From contig VWND01000007.1 in assembly GCA_009599575.1 (NCBI GenBank), positions 1,559,501 to 1,623,500 of the forward strand: a stretch of DNA of 64,000 nt, read 5' to 3'. Each line of letters opens with the position of its first letter. Position 1 is the stretch's first letter. The translations under genes and the position numbers were made by a program. The notes beneath the pieces are model-generated. The model saw nothing but the letters and a program-made list of their open reading frames with translations. It was not told where the DNA came from and did not search any database. The stretch comes from Blumeriella jaapii. Its lineage: Eukaryota > Ascomycota > Leotiomycetes > Helotiales > Drepanopezizaceae. Positions 41,001-52,580 of this stretch are shown one piece after another.

Positions 41001-41173
41001 CCCCTGAAGACCGCCGTTTCGAGAACATCATCCCATATCCTGGATCGGATCATGCGAACAAACTCGAAACATCCAAGTCCTTCAACCGTTTCTAATTTGT
41101 AATATCAAGCACTTCCCAACTCTCCATCTCCCGAGGCTGAAGACCCGACCTCGGACTTCGCCGGCCATAACAA
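32003..41173. other. AT-rich gene desert
   Basis: About 9.2 kb without a gene I can support. It becomes strongly AT-rich from about 32900 and stays gene-free to the EFR3 promoter. Short frames (for example 33128-33439 plus, 35027-35365 plus, 36951-37241 minus) show no known domain. A GC-richer island at 34480-34640 contains an imperfect hairpin. The composition suggests decayed mobile DNA, but I could not identify a parent element. Confidence 0.6.
32674..32751 (+). repeat. 13-bp minisatellite, six perfect copies
   Basis: Six exact head-to-tail copies of TACTGTATGTGGT, about 670 bp downstream of the TEF1 stop codon. Confidence 0.95.
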
Positions 41174-44100
41174 ATGCACGCAATCAGGCAAAAATGCCGG
41201 CCGAAGCATCAAGTCCTGGTCCTTAAATGCTACCCGCGGACCACTAAGGGTGCCGTGGATGTGAAGCCAAATTCGAGCGAGCTCAGCTACCTGCTGTACT
41301 ATGCGACGACGCGACGGAGCAAGGTGCAGAAGGTCGGCGCATTCCTGGAGAAGAAGACTGCCAGTGATGTATGGCGGGCACGGATAGGGTATGTGAAATC
41401 TGCGGAAACATGTCGGAGACAGCTGCTCCCGACATCTTGGGCCTTCGCTGATATCAGGCTTTAGAAATGTTCAGGTTACTCTCCAGATTTTGGCTGCGCT
41501 GATCGAGAAGTCTCCACGAGATCTTCCTCTGTATGCCCCGTACGTCCTCAAGATCCTGAATATCATCCTCCGATCACGCGATATAACAATGGTCGAGTCC
41601 TCGATTCCCACCTTTGAAGCATTCTGCGAGCACCATGATGGCGCGTCTCTTTCGGCGGACCAGGGATATTTGCATCAGTACGAGGAGGTTGTGCGCATAT
41701 ACGCTTCTTTTGCGTCGACACAGGCTCCGCCATCCAAAGTACTGGTCAGCGCTCCTGTAGCGATGCGATGGAGAAGTGCTGGGTTACAAGCTCTCAAGAG
41801 CATCGCTTCTTCTGAAGCATTAGCTTCGATCGCTGGACGGCAATTGGATGTGGTGGTGCCGATATGTTTGCAGAATCTTTGGACGGATAACGAGGACTTC
41901 ATCGACTTGGTAGAGCATAAGGCGGGGGTAGAGGAGAAACTGGACTCGGAAAAATTACTGCGAAGGCGGACAAGCAATGCAACTGTGCGGACAGTGGACA
42001 CTGCGGATCCAAATGCCCTGAAACTTTCGGTGACTACAGCTGATGCGGATAAGGCGGCCGAAGAGAATATTGGAGTGATTGCCATTCAGTGCCTCAAGCA
42101 GATATTTGTGGTCAACAACAGGCCGCAGATCTACACGGCAACTCAGGCGACGATGAAGTTCATTGCGGATCGAGTGGCTCAACATGAAAGTGTCATCAGG
42201 CCGGGTGCTCATGGGGGAGAGTGTCGAGGCTGGGCTATCAAGCTATTTGGAATGATTGCGAGATGGACACCCGTGCAGGATCGCTACATTATCCTGGTAA
42301 CTGCCGTGGACTCGTTGATACGAAGCCAAGTTGCAGATAATAACCTACAGCAGCAACTGGTCCTAGCTACAATGATCGACTCGCTCCTCAAATCCGAGGT
42401 CAATTTGATCGGCCTAAGTGTAATGGATGTTCTACTGGGCTTGGTGCAACACGTACTGAGACTGCTTCAACTGGATAGTACAACTACGCGTTCCCAACAG
42501 GACAACAGTTCTGGCATTTCTCAAGATCCTTCCGAGAGATTGTCTCATCCGACTGCGAGAGGAGTCATCACCACGGAATCTGCATCAGTGCCAACACATT
42601 TGAGAAAGGATCTCTTGTTTCGGCTCCAGCAATGTATAGCAGATCTGGCTACACATGTATATTACGCGGACCAGATATCGGACATGGTTTCCGCTATTCT
42701 ACTAAGACTCAAGCCATCGCCTCTCTCAGGTGTTGCAAATGCAGTCTCTGCCATCGAAAACCCAATAGCTGCTTCAGCCGCAATTACCTCCGTCGGCGAT
42801 TTGTCTGAAGACCCTGCCACCGATGGCTTTTTCTCGTTTGCCACCGCTAAGATTAAGGCCCTCGAGGTTATCAAATCAATTCTCGTTGTCGCAAGCAAGC
42901 GCAATAAACTGAGCGGAGTAGGGAATCTGGGGAGAAATCAAGTTCCGATTCGGGTCTGGGAAGGTACACAATGGCTTTTACGAGATGTCGATGGGAGGGT
43001 GCGCAAGGCATATGTAGATACAATCCTCACGTGGCTGGATTGCGAAGTGACCACGGCCGATCTCCGAATTCTCGAGGAAAAGCCTAAGGGTCTCACCAAA
43101 TCGAACCGGAATGAGTCGGCGACCAATTTATCCAAACGGGCCGTGTCGAATGCCTCTCACCGCGAGAAGCCTGCTAAACTTGGACGCATGACCTTCCTCC
43201 AACTGCTGCACCTTGCAGCATATGAGAATGCGGTGCAAAACGTTGACAGCGAAGCCGAGTTTGTCTTGCTACATCTATTGCTGACAAAACTCGCCGAAAA
43301 CCTGGGCGTAAATGCTGTGATGCACGGGCTGCCGATGATTTTCCGCCTTCAGGAAGACATTATGGACGCGGAGACCCCAATGGCCAAGATCCGAATAGGT
43401 AGCTTGTGCCATGGCTATTTTTGGGCCCTCAGCGAGAAGTTCAATTTTGATACTTCCCCAATCGGGTCAATCATCCGCAGTGAAATATCTCGACGCCGAA
43501 GCAAGATGTTCTGGGTCGAGAAAATTCGCCTGCCTCCGATCGGTCTTGACCATATTGGCAACCCTGACGAAACAACATCACAAGCGCTACCTATGGAAAC
43601 GGTTGAAACGGAGTCTTTGCGACCTTTTGACGAACGATTCCAGATGGTCATGCTCATCTCGCTCGCCTATGCCGAATCGGCATCTTCTCCGCCCACCAGC
43701 CCACCTACGTCGCCGGGTAGGAGTTTCACCCACCCAATCTCGAACACTTCTGAGCCCGCTGGACGAGGTGATCGAAGTATGCCTGACAAGATCAAAGATC
43801 AGATGATGTTCGAGTGGAGAAAAGAAGCCGTGATCGCCATGGTCTTGGAAGGCAGCAAAACCGTCTCTCTGAACGGTTCGAAATCAGGTACAAACGTCAC
43901 CGGGCATCGAAGCTTTCTGGTAGTCAATGGTCAAGTCAACTCTGGGGGGTCAAACAGTGGCTCTCAATCTCCTCAGCGTCATACACTTCACAGTCATCGA
44001 AGTAGGCCAAACTCAACCTACGGTCTCGTTGGTGGGCTTGGACCTCTACAGAAAATCAGGAGAGGCAGCGGCCAGTCACCAGCACGTGCCAGCGAGTCGA

Positions 44101-44681
44101 GCCGTAACTCAGTTACCCGAGTCGATCAGTTGAAGAGAGTTCTTTCTGGCCAGCAGAACAACGACCTAGGTACGAGTGGCGCGGCAGCCAGCGACGCAAG
44201 CAGTGATAGTATGGTCAGCTATGATTTTACACCTTCCGAGCTCTCGTTCAATCCTGGGCCGCAGAACACTCGGTCGGGATCCGCACAGCGTAGCACCTCC
44301 CAGTGGGATCCCAACGAAAGAGCCAGATCCAGATCCCGAGACCGCGTCACTATATACGAGGAACTTGAACGTTCTTCGGCGTCTCCCCCCGTCTTATCAA
44401 ACCCGAACTTCAACAACCTGCAAGGTACCACCGAAGACCCAAACGACGTCCCTCCTGTGCCGCCTCTCCCATCCGCGCTCGCCGCCCAAGGCACAGCAGT
44501 GCAAGATCACGCCTATTCCAACTCAGTACGACAGGGCAGAAATAGCAGGGGCGAACAGAGCTACCATGCCTCGCTCTGGGGCGAGGATGCTACTTCTTCC
44601 ATGAACCTAGAGAGCTTGTTGAGGGGAATCGAGGCTGGAGGCGGAGATGAGAAGGGGAAAGTTGTCAAGCCGCCGTACTAG
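41174..44681 (+). CDS. EFR3: EFR3 plasma-membrane scaffold protein
   Basis: Peripheral membrane protein that anchors the Stt4 PI 4-kinase complex to the plasma membrane. Two exons (41174-41388, 41465-44681; 76-bp intron, GTATGT donor, TTTAG acceptor) give 1143 aa. The diagnostic N-terminus is present: RQKCRPKHQVLVLKCYPR, then KPNSSELSYLLYYATTRRSK and VQKVGAFLEKKTASDVWRAR. After the intron comes NVQVTLQILAALIEKSPRDL. An alpha-solenoid of helical repeats fills residues to about 750. The last 350 residues are Ser/Pro/Arg-rich and disordered (SPPTSPPTSPGRS, RARSRSRDR), a likely phosphorylation region. The basic, Cys-containing N-terminus fits membrane binding and palmitoylation in the family. Confidence 0.96.
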
Positions 44682-46311
44682 GCCAGGCTGAGCCGAGCAA
44701 GCATGGTGTATGCATTTTTGCACATAATTAAGCTCGGATGATAGTTCTATTTCGACGATGTATTTCAATACTTCTCTTTCCTCAGCAAGAGCACGAGCGA
44801 AGTGTTTGGACGAGATTATCTATGGAATGGCGAATCTGAATGCAGAAATGGAAAACTAATTTTGCCGTTTCTCACCGCTTCAAGAGTTGTTGCACAGCTA
44901 TTCCATACCGAGACAAGTTCTTACACCAATGCCTGCCTTTTGGGGTGAGATTCAAGTGGCCAACTATGGCCCGCTGCGTATCTCCCACGAACAAAAAGGT
45001 TTCAAGCACGAATCGAAAGAAAAACTTTTCATGCAGCATAGGAATGTGAAAGAAAGGATTATTCAATGCGTCACGAAAGTTGAAAGCCTATCGTAAGTCG
45101 ACATCGGGTTGACTATATGACTTTGAACCGGAACGGAAGTGCTTTCTCCGCCCAATAGCCTGCATAGACCCCCCCTCTCAAACCAGAGTCCTCAATCTTC
45201 CCGCACTGTATCACAGGTCCCCGAGTAGGGAGGGTAAGTAGATCCGCGTATTGACCAATCATTCTTTCTAGAAGGAGGTCGGCGAGGAAAGTTAGAGATA
45301 GAATATCGCGTCTAACTGGGTCTAATGACCGAAGCTGGTCGACCTCCCAGAGGAAGATAAAGAGTTATGAGTGATGCCCTCTCTCTCTCTCTCCGCCTCT
45401 TCGATCCTTGGCCGTCGGTACGAAGCTCACGATGCATTCGATGGAGGTGATTTTATCCGGGACTCTTTGTTTGCTTCGTACCTACCTTCCGTTGTCGACC
45501 GGTACCCCAGTCACCCACAGTAGGTATGGTATGGTCTTCTACGTACCTCGGAAGATCAGGAGTTGAGAATCCAAAGTCCTTCTCCATCACGCAGGAATCA
45601 TCGACAGCCAGATTATCGCGCTGATTGGTTATCAGGGCTAGTTGGCCCCCAAAGAGTCAACGCGCCGCTGCCAGCCTAGCAGTCAGCCCTGCGAGCTGGC
45701 AAGCGCATGGAAACCAGCATACCCAGCTTCATGTGTCTATCTGTCCACCCATAGGCTAAGATATGAGAGCGATAGCCATAATGCTCGGTGAGCTTAGGTG
45801 GTTGTTTCGTATACGTGCCTCTGACCTCAGCTGGACCCCACGTCTGCGCGTGCGACATACCGAAAGTCCTGGAGTCCTGCCTGCACTGAAGCTTGTGGAC
45901 AGGCAGGGCAGAGGACTTGGGTAGAGGGAATTTATATTGCTTGGGTGACAATGCTGTTTGTCTTCTTTCGTTTTCGTTTTATTCTTGAATACTCATTGTT
46001 GATTCGTCCGAGTCGAATTGTTGCTAATCGCGAGCCTTCCATCCACACTACTACGAGCGGTTTTTCACTTCCTTTGCTGAATTGAAGGACTTTAGCATGT
46101 CAAAATTCCTGCGTAAGAGGAGGTCGAGTCAGTGCTCGTTCGCCATTGGAGACGATCGGATTTCGGTTAGGAGGACTGATTAGGTCGAGGTGAATCGCAA
46201 GGCTATGGCGGATAAGGTTCCTTGCGTAACCTCGTCTGAGGCTTCGGATTCGGAGGCTCACGAGTCTTGCGTGTAAACAATCCTCAGTATTCTTAGTGGA
46301 AAACATCTTGC
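44682..46311. other. Intergenic region, no intact gene
   Basis: About 1.6 kb with a short CT microsatellite near 45380. An ATG frame at 46205 (MADKVPCVTSSEASDSEA) could be the first exon of the zinc-finger relic that follows, but no splice join keeps the frame. Confidence 0.4.
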
Positions 46312-46761
46312 TTATTGCCTCAGGATGCGGAGTTTCTCCAAGCACAAGTCCTCAGACCTTCGGTTCCTCGCTTGGGTGGCCAACACGCGAAGTTGAGTAC
46401 ATCACCGAGGAGGAGCGCAAGACTTGTCCATTATTGTGGTGCAGAGCTACCTTCGAAATCAAGAAGCAATGCTTAGACATTTTTATGACTGTCCACACTT
46501 GTCAAAAGGCCTCTATTGGTGCTTTCGCTGCCGAAAGACGGGAAGTGGAAGCCATCGAACCTGCGGCGCCACCAGCGCGTCCAGCACCCGCCTGGTGGCG
46601 GCGGTGGTGGGGAGAACAGGGTGTATGCGTGTCGCTGGAGGGGTTGCAAGAGCCGCTTTACGAGGAGCGATAACTTGAAGTGCCATGCCAGGGAGAAGAG
46701 GCAATTTGAGAGGGCTTGGGAGGAAAGTTTGGACTTTGCCTCTGCCCGGGAAAAGAGGTAA
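46312..46761 (+). pseudogene. Frameshifted C2H2 zinc-finger gene relic
   Basis: Pieces of three C2H2-type fingers follow each other in three different frames. The first half of finger 1 (TCPLLWCRATFEIKKQ) is in one frame. Its second half and the start of finger 2 (AMLRHFYDCPH, then LYWCFRCRK) are in the next, shifting near 46471. The end of finger 2 (KPSNLRRHQRVQH) and finger 3 (YACRWRGCKSRFTRSDNLKC) are in the third frame, shifting near 46540. The gaps are too short for introns. Finger 3 has also lost its last His (CHAREKRQF). The frame ends in TAA at 46759-46761. This reads as a decayed DNA-binding protein gene; two sequencing indels are the alternative. Confidence 0.6.
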
Positions 46762-46871
46762 GAGAGAAAGCAGCCTAGAAAGGTGATCAAGGGAGGGCTG
46801 GCGAAGAGTGGTAAGAGGGGCTGTACATGTCGAAGGGGTTTACCTGTTGGAAGGTCTGTCTGGGGAGGTGT

Positions 46872-46900
<29 letters not shown>
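46872..46900 (+). repeat. Poly(G) tract, 29 bases
   Basis: Uninterrupted G run shortly downstream of the zinc-finger relic. Confidence 0.9.
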
Positions 46901-46902
<2 letters not shown>

Positions 46903-48566
46903 GCTGTTGGAAATGGGAGTTCTATGATACCCTTGCGTGTGTGCGGCTTAGTAAAGAACACCTAGGTACAGAGCAGAGTTACGTTTCATGGCATATGCAG
47001 TTCGCTGGCGCTTTTCTCGCCTCAGATCTTGTACTCGGTGGGTACGTCGCTGACTCTGGACTGTAGGACGGGCACGCGATGGATCGCAGGGTAAGGCAGG
47101 GAATGTAGGCATCGCAACGATACGGCTCGTACCCAGGGACTTCCCGTGAGCCGGCACGTCGCGTGCCTCTTCGCAGGAGTTCGCATCGCCAGAATGTTGT
47201 ACGGCAGACATGTGATACGAGACGTGGGATTTGCAGGCCTGCATAGCGGCATCGAGATTCTGAAGGCATCTACTTCTTCGTCTTCCTCATTGGGATCGAC
47301 GTGTAATTGCTGTTCCTGGTTCGGGTGTTACTATTTCGTGACGAGAGAGGTGTTGGGATGGGGTTTGTTGCGCATCACGTGTGTACAGCCGAGCTTGGCT
47401 TCTTCTTGATTCGGAAGTTCCGTTCTTGAGTATTATGGGTACAAGGCATAAGGGTAATTGTTGATCGGTGAATCGTCTGAGCCATGACGGAGGAATGACC
47501 TAGCCGGTTGAGAAAGAAATGAGCATGGATTCGGGCCCGTGGCGGGTATCTGCCTGTCTGCGAAGATCGCGGTGAAATCTGTACCCACTCACGTTAACAC
47601 ACGCCGGCGTGTGGTAAGCCCTGTCGACTTAGTTCTACCTGGGTCGAACTTCTTTACATCATCACGCTGCGTGAAGGGTCGAAACATAGGTTAGCGCCGA
47701 GTAAACAGAGGCTAGGAAAGGAAAACACGAGGATCCCCAAGGGCGTTTTGGCAATGCTAACTTGCAGGAGAGCGTCCCGCAGGAGGACAAAAATTCTGCG
47801 GTAGCGACGCGGCTATATGACTCGATAAACAGCATCTGAGGGGTAACGAGGTAACGCTGGAGTGGGAAAGTGTAAACAGTTCGGGAAACCGAACTAACTC
47901 TGGGGTCGAGTTAATGGAGTCGACGTGGCTGCCATGAGTCGGTTGCAATTCAGGCTGCTTTCGTTTTCTCCGATATCGGGCTGAGCGAGTGAGACAGTGA
48001 TTTGTGACCTATGTACTTGGACGGGAAGACTGCAGAAAGCCACGAAGCGCGAGGCCGGCTTATCAAATCGGGACATCATTTCGTGTGGTAAGAAGCTTCT
48101 TGTAAGAAAGTAATTCCGTCTGGTCTGTTCAGAAAGAACTAGGTTGAGCGAGAAATGGAGTGTTTGAGACTTGTCCTTTGTCATTAAGATTCATCATCCA
48201 TTTATTTGCGACAGTGTATTAGTATGGATATCTTGAAGTCAGGTACTGTAGAGCGTATTCAAATGTAGCACCGTTTGCGGCTAGCCGCTTCGACTTCAGC
48301 TCACGTGCCTCCACGCCATCTAATTTATAGCTTTTCGACAACACCAGATTGGCCCATAGCTATATGTTGTTTGTTTCTAAAGACACTGGCAAAATCCTAA
48401 TCTACTATACAAATGATGGTGGTTTGGACCCTTGACAAACCTCCGACCCCTGTATCTGCGCATCGTACAAGTTGCTGTACTGCAGCAGAGTTCGGTTAGT
48501 GACCTACCCGGTTCGGAGGGTAAAGGTTCAGCTTGGAGTACCAGTTGCGCGAGGGGGGGGTGGTGA

Positions 48567-48590
48567 GGGGGGGGGGGGGGGGGGGGGGGG
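48567..48590 (+). repeat. Poly(G) tract, about 24 bases
   Basis: G run preceded by a second run of eight G (48553-48560) separated by TGGTGA. Confidence 0.85.
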
Positions 48591-50069
48591 TTTGAATGGC
48601 ACCTAATTTGGCATGTCGCCTCCTCGGGCTCGTTCTCCCAAGCTGGTTCGCAACATGTAGGCAGCCAGTGAAAATGTGGTTCGGGCCCGGGTACATACCT
48701 ATTCGTAGGCATGGAAATTCCATTCACTCGATCGATGAGGGAAACGTTCGTTTTGTGAAGAATCCCGAACGATGTATAAAAGAAGGCTGTTCTCATCTGG
48801 GAATCAATCTTTAGAGCTCGAACCGGCTTGACGCCAGCAGAGGTCCGGACCCCCTTCATCCCCAGATGAAGTTCAACATTGCCGACGTGAACTTCCGATC
48901 CCTATTCGTACCTGTTATTAAGTGGCCACAATATCCCCTCATCGCGATTCCTGGCCCATCTGATCATAGCTACATGAAGAAGACGCCCTCAAGCAGTGAG
49001 TCGGCTTCCTTCTGCGCCCGGTCTACTAGCAAGCAACAGCCCTTCCTCCCGCTCGCCCACTATGGTACCGCAAATCGCTCCTCTCTCGCTCAGGAATCTA
49101 ACTCGGCTCCCAATCGCTCTTTCAAACTTACAGACATATCTTGAGCAGCATCAGGACTTCGAAAGCATGCCAGCTGGTAGCCCTTCGCACAGAGCGGATG
49201 TGAGAAATTGGTTAAAAGCCTGGGACAGGCAATGGGAGGCTGCTGCTGGAGCCTAGACCGCTAGCTACCCTGGATCTCGAAGGAATTGCGACCCCCTAGG
49301 TGTAATCAACGGGCGGGAACGCAATTAGCTTTGGAATAGAAGCATCTGGCGTGCTTTTGGCATGGCCGGTCGAAAGTGCTGTGGTTAGAGACAAAGGATG
49401 AGAAGAACTTGGGAAAGGATTTTGTTGACAGAAGTATACGCAAACATCGGCATGAATCGGGTATGTGCTGATACTGTAACAGGGTTACCAAGAGCCGTGG
49501 AGAACGCTTTTCAGAATAAACGGTCGTTCAGACGGCTGCTTGCTTGTTCTTGCACAGAAGCAGTATTTTGATAAATTTACTTGTCTCTTACCTTCGTGCA
49601 AATCAACAGTTATCCTTATCTATCAAGATTTCTAAACATATTATAAAAAAGATGAACAGCATTTGGTTCATAGCTGCAATAAACAGTTTCTTTCGAGACG
49701 TTCGTGAATTTTGTTAAGCAGCAGAAGCGCCGTTGACTTGCCGATTACAGGTTTCAGTTCAACTTCTATACACTACAATACGCAAGAGCCAGAGAAACAG
49801 TAAACACTAAATTAGAAGAAACGTGTTATTTGTAGTCGAAGATGTTAACAGCAATAAGGCCTGATATTTCACAAGGGGTGAATAAAGCACGGACCAAGAC
49901 AGAAAATACCACCAGGCTTTTTGGGTTCAATTTGACGTCTTGACAGCGGCTACGGCGGCTACGGCGTCTAATTCTTAGCCGCTCATCACGTCAGCCTCAT
50001 AAGCAAATCCAAGCTATCAGCCATCCAGCACCATTGCGAGTCAAAGATAGCTTCAGAAACATCACGAAA

Positions 50070-50692
50070 ATGACATCTCTACGCCATTTTCATGCCATGG
50101 ATGTTTTCCGGTTCAATTCTACCAATCTGGATCCCTTGACCGAAACATACGATCTCAACTTTTACTTCTCCTACCTCGCGCGCTGGCCGCATCTTTTCAA
50201 CGTCGCTGAAGGACAGCACGGCACAATTGATGGCTATAGTAAGCACCTTCTCCCTTGGTGATTGATCTAAAGCTGACCATCGGTACAGTGATGGGGAAGC
50301 TCGAGGCCTCGCCATCATATCTCCAACACAGTGAACATTACTTGCCATTCCACGCACACATAACAGCCTTGACTGTTGCTCCCCATGCCCGGCGACTGGG
50401 TCTTGCCCGGGTACTATCACAATCGATCGAACAAGGCGGCGACGAGTACAATGCGTGGTTCGTGGACTTGTTCGTCAGGAAGAGCAATAAGATTGCGCAA
50501 AATTTGTACAAAGGATTGGGATATTCTGTGTTCCGGCGGGTACTGGACTACTATTACGACGATCCGCTTGACCCTACCAAGGATGGAGAGGACGGTCTTG
50601 ACATGCGAAAGCCCTTGAAGAGGGACAAATCTTTCAGACACATTAGGGAGAATGGTGAGGACTTCACTGTGACCAGGGACGATGTGTTTTGA
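50070..50692 (+). CDS. NAA20: NatB N-terminal acetyltransferase catalytic subunit NAA20/Nat3
   Basis: GNAT acetyltransferase that acetylates nascent proteins starting Met-Asp/Glu/Asn/Gln on the ribosome. Two exons (50070-50238, 50289-50692; 50-bp intron) give 190 aa; the intron splits an ATG codon (GY-M-MGKLEAS). The start MTSLRHFHAMDVFRFNSTNL and NFYFSYLARWPHLF are typical of the family. The acetyl-CoA loop is RRLGLA at 91-96, inside ITALTVAPHARRLGLARVL, followed by NLYKGLGYSVFRRVLDYY. The tail DMRKPLKRDKSFRHIRENG is also conserved. It is a housekeeping gene and marks the left border of the secondary-metabolism-like region. Confidence 0.96.
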
Positions 50693-51193
50693 GGCACTTT
50701 CTACTCTCCCAAGGCCTGGTCAAGCTCTTGTATGTGATGTATGCTCTCACATTCCCCGTCTTGCTCTCCGACTTGGGCAATTTTCGCTGGTCACAAACAG
50801 CGAGGCCGCGAGAGTACTGCTTAGTGTCAACACCACAAACATAATCGCGCTTATTGTGGTATTGGAACATCCCTGGCCTCTTGTTTTTTTTCTCCGCCTT
50901 CACCTTTTCAACTTAGAAGGTACTATCTAGGCATGGATTCTCGCGTATCACAAAACCTAGTGGAATCCACGGGAACCGCACTTTCCTCACGTATGCAATA
51001 ATTCAGTCGAAAAGAAGAATCGGACAGCTCGAACATCTGTCATGTTTGCAGTGTCTCAAATAGCCCCAATTTCAGCAACGAGTGTGTTTCATTTGATATG
51101 TCAAAACTCGTGGACCTTCTATTGACCATGCTCTCGCCAACTTGTCCGGCATCCGAACGGATCCGGAAGCCATTTTGTCGTGATATTGACGGC
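50693..51193. other. Convergent intergenic region, NAA20 / precursor gene
   Basis: About 500 bp between convergent stop codons; no other feature recognised. Confidence 0.5.
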
Positions 51194-51596
51194 TTACTGT
51201 TCCTCCGCCTCTCGTTTCCAATCGGCCCTCTTCTCGACCTCGCCATCCTTGACTAGGAACTTGTTATGGGCTCTGTCTTGCCTCTTCTCGACCTCGGCCT
51301 CTGCGAAGTCCTTGACCAAAAATCTAGATATCCAAAGGTTAGCATACCATTTCGAGAATCGTACATATCAAAAAAGTTGGGCAAACTTGCTTGTTGTGAG
51401 CGCGGTCTTGTCTAGTCTCAATTTCCGCCTCGGCGACGAAAGCAGTGTGAGAACGGTCTTGCTATTATCGATACTGTTAGCAGACTGTATTGCGCTACAA
51501 ATTTGCAAGGTTACGAACACGCTCTTGAAGACTGCCCATTGGTACAGCCATGGCCGAGAGAGCAAAGATCGAAGCAAAACACAAAGAGAGCTTCAT
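51194..51596 (-). CDS. Candidate RiPP precursor: signal peptide plus Kex2-bounded repeats
   Basis: Three exons on the minus strand (51596-51519, 51461-51391, 51323-51194) encode 92 aa. Residues 1-17 (MKLSLCFASIFALSAMA) form a classical signal peptide with an A-x-A site. Then follow three related units that all begin QDR: residues 27-43 (QDRSHTAF...EIETR), 44-64 (QDRAHNKFLVKD...EVEKR) and 65-82 (QDRAHNKFLVKDGEVEKR). The tail is ADWKREAEEQ. Units are closed by ER, TR, KR and KR, fitting Kex2 cleavage. Intron 1 is GT..AG. Intron 2 uses a GC donor (AA^GCAAGT) with a GCTAAC branch site and keeps the repeat frame exactly. This plan matches UstA-type precursors of fungal dikaritin RiPPs, and two UstYa-family genes lie 3-5 kb away. 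There is no Tyr in the protein. A secreted Kep-type or pheromone-like peptide is the alternative. Confidence 0.72.
51324..51390 (-). other. GC-AG intron in the precursor gene
   Basis: 67-bp intron with donor GCAAGT, branch-like TGCTAAC and acceptor TATCTAG. It splits a Lys codon inside the second repeat. The third repeat has the same HNKFLVK peptide without an intron, which independently confirms the join. Confidence 0.75.
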
Positions 51597-52580
51597 TTTT
51601 GAGTGTGTCTGGGAAAAACTTGGAGTAATAGAAACAAAGTTGCTTCGAGTTCAAAATTAGCAATACGTTGCTGGGATAGTGCTTATTTTATAAGATGCTC
51701 GGTATCCGCGAGAGCTAGATGATGCCATTGTCTTGCCGCTTGCGGTTTTTCTTGTTCAAGGATCCGGACCGTGATGTTTTCCCCTTTCAGCTCAAGGCGG
51801 AGAACTCTCGCATTGTCGGTTTCACAACTTGAACAACTCGCCTAGTCATCATTGCTTACGTTGAGTTACTGAAGTTGCAGGACTGAATAGACGTGCAGTA
51901 GCTACAGATATTTCATACAAGCGTCATCAACACTCCCGCTCCAATCAAACGTCACAGCGGTATGCCAACTTTACATATTGGCCTCCGTTTTTTTACCCTT
52001 CAGAAGGCACAATGCTTCCGTTCGACATGCACATAAGCATGGACGATCCATGAAATCCGGAGCTTAGAAGAGAAAAAGTCGACCTATCGTTGGCTGTTCT
52101 GCACTTGAACTACGCGGTTGGTATTGATCACAACATCTTACATGACTTTATCAGCACGGCACATGGGCACACGCCCTTGCTAGCATGTCAATTCCGGTGT
52201 AATCACCGAGTGTAAGCAGAGTTTATTGTAACCTACCCCCGCTGATTGTGAGCCTTAGATTTTATGGCTAGATCACAAGCCATTTTGGTGCATTGTACAG
52301 TGCATGCATGCAAGCTAGTCTTTTCGGCAGAAGTGTACACACATCTGTAGGAAGGCTCGAAATGCCCAGCTTTAAACGATCGCATATTCTGTTTCTTCCT
52401 GCCGCTTGCAGTTCGACGTATCTTCTGAGTGCTTCTGTTTGTCAGCACATACAGCTCGATACCAGCTCGCTTACTACTCAAGGCAAAAGCTAAATCACTC
52501 CTTCCGGCTACAAGTGTTCCGTCTCTTTACTCAACCACACAGCTGCACCTCGCATCACATCAGCCTTCCCCCCGCGAACT
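51597..52580. promoter_or_regulatory. Divergent upstream region, precursor / acyltransferase
   Basis: About 1 kb between two divergent start codons; it should carry both promoters. Beyond the TATA box of the precursor I recognise no specific site. Confidence 0.45.
51686..51692 (-). promoter_or_regulatory. TATA box of the precursor gene
   Basis: TATAAAA on the minus strand, about 90 bp upstream of the precursor ATG, inside the near-palindrome CTTATTTTATAAG. Confidence 0.55.

Larger units (their letters stand above)
46762..50069. other. Intergenic region with two poly-G tracts
   Basis: About 3.3 kb with no gene I can support. A frame pair at 48866-49256 ends in a plausible coding-like stretch (RADVRNWLKAWDRQWEAAAG), but no consensus intron joins it to an upstream start without a stop. 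The right end carries the NAA20 promoter. Confidence 0.4.

Noticed and set aside
48866..49256. Possible two-exon gene (MKFNIADVNFRSL ... NWLKAWDRQWEAAAG)
   Set aside because: The obvious GTGAGT donor and CTCAG acceptor bring a stop codon into frame, and no family is recognised.
51194..51596. Precursor read as an alpha-type mating pheromone gene
   Set aside because: The signal peptide and KR sites would fit, but the repeats lack the Trp/Cys/Gly-Gln-Pro type pheromone cores of filamentous ascomycetes, and the UstYa neighbours favour a RiPP.
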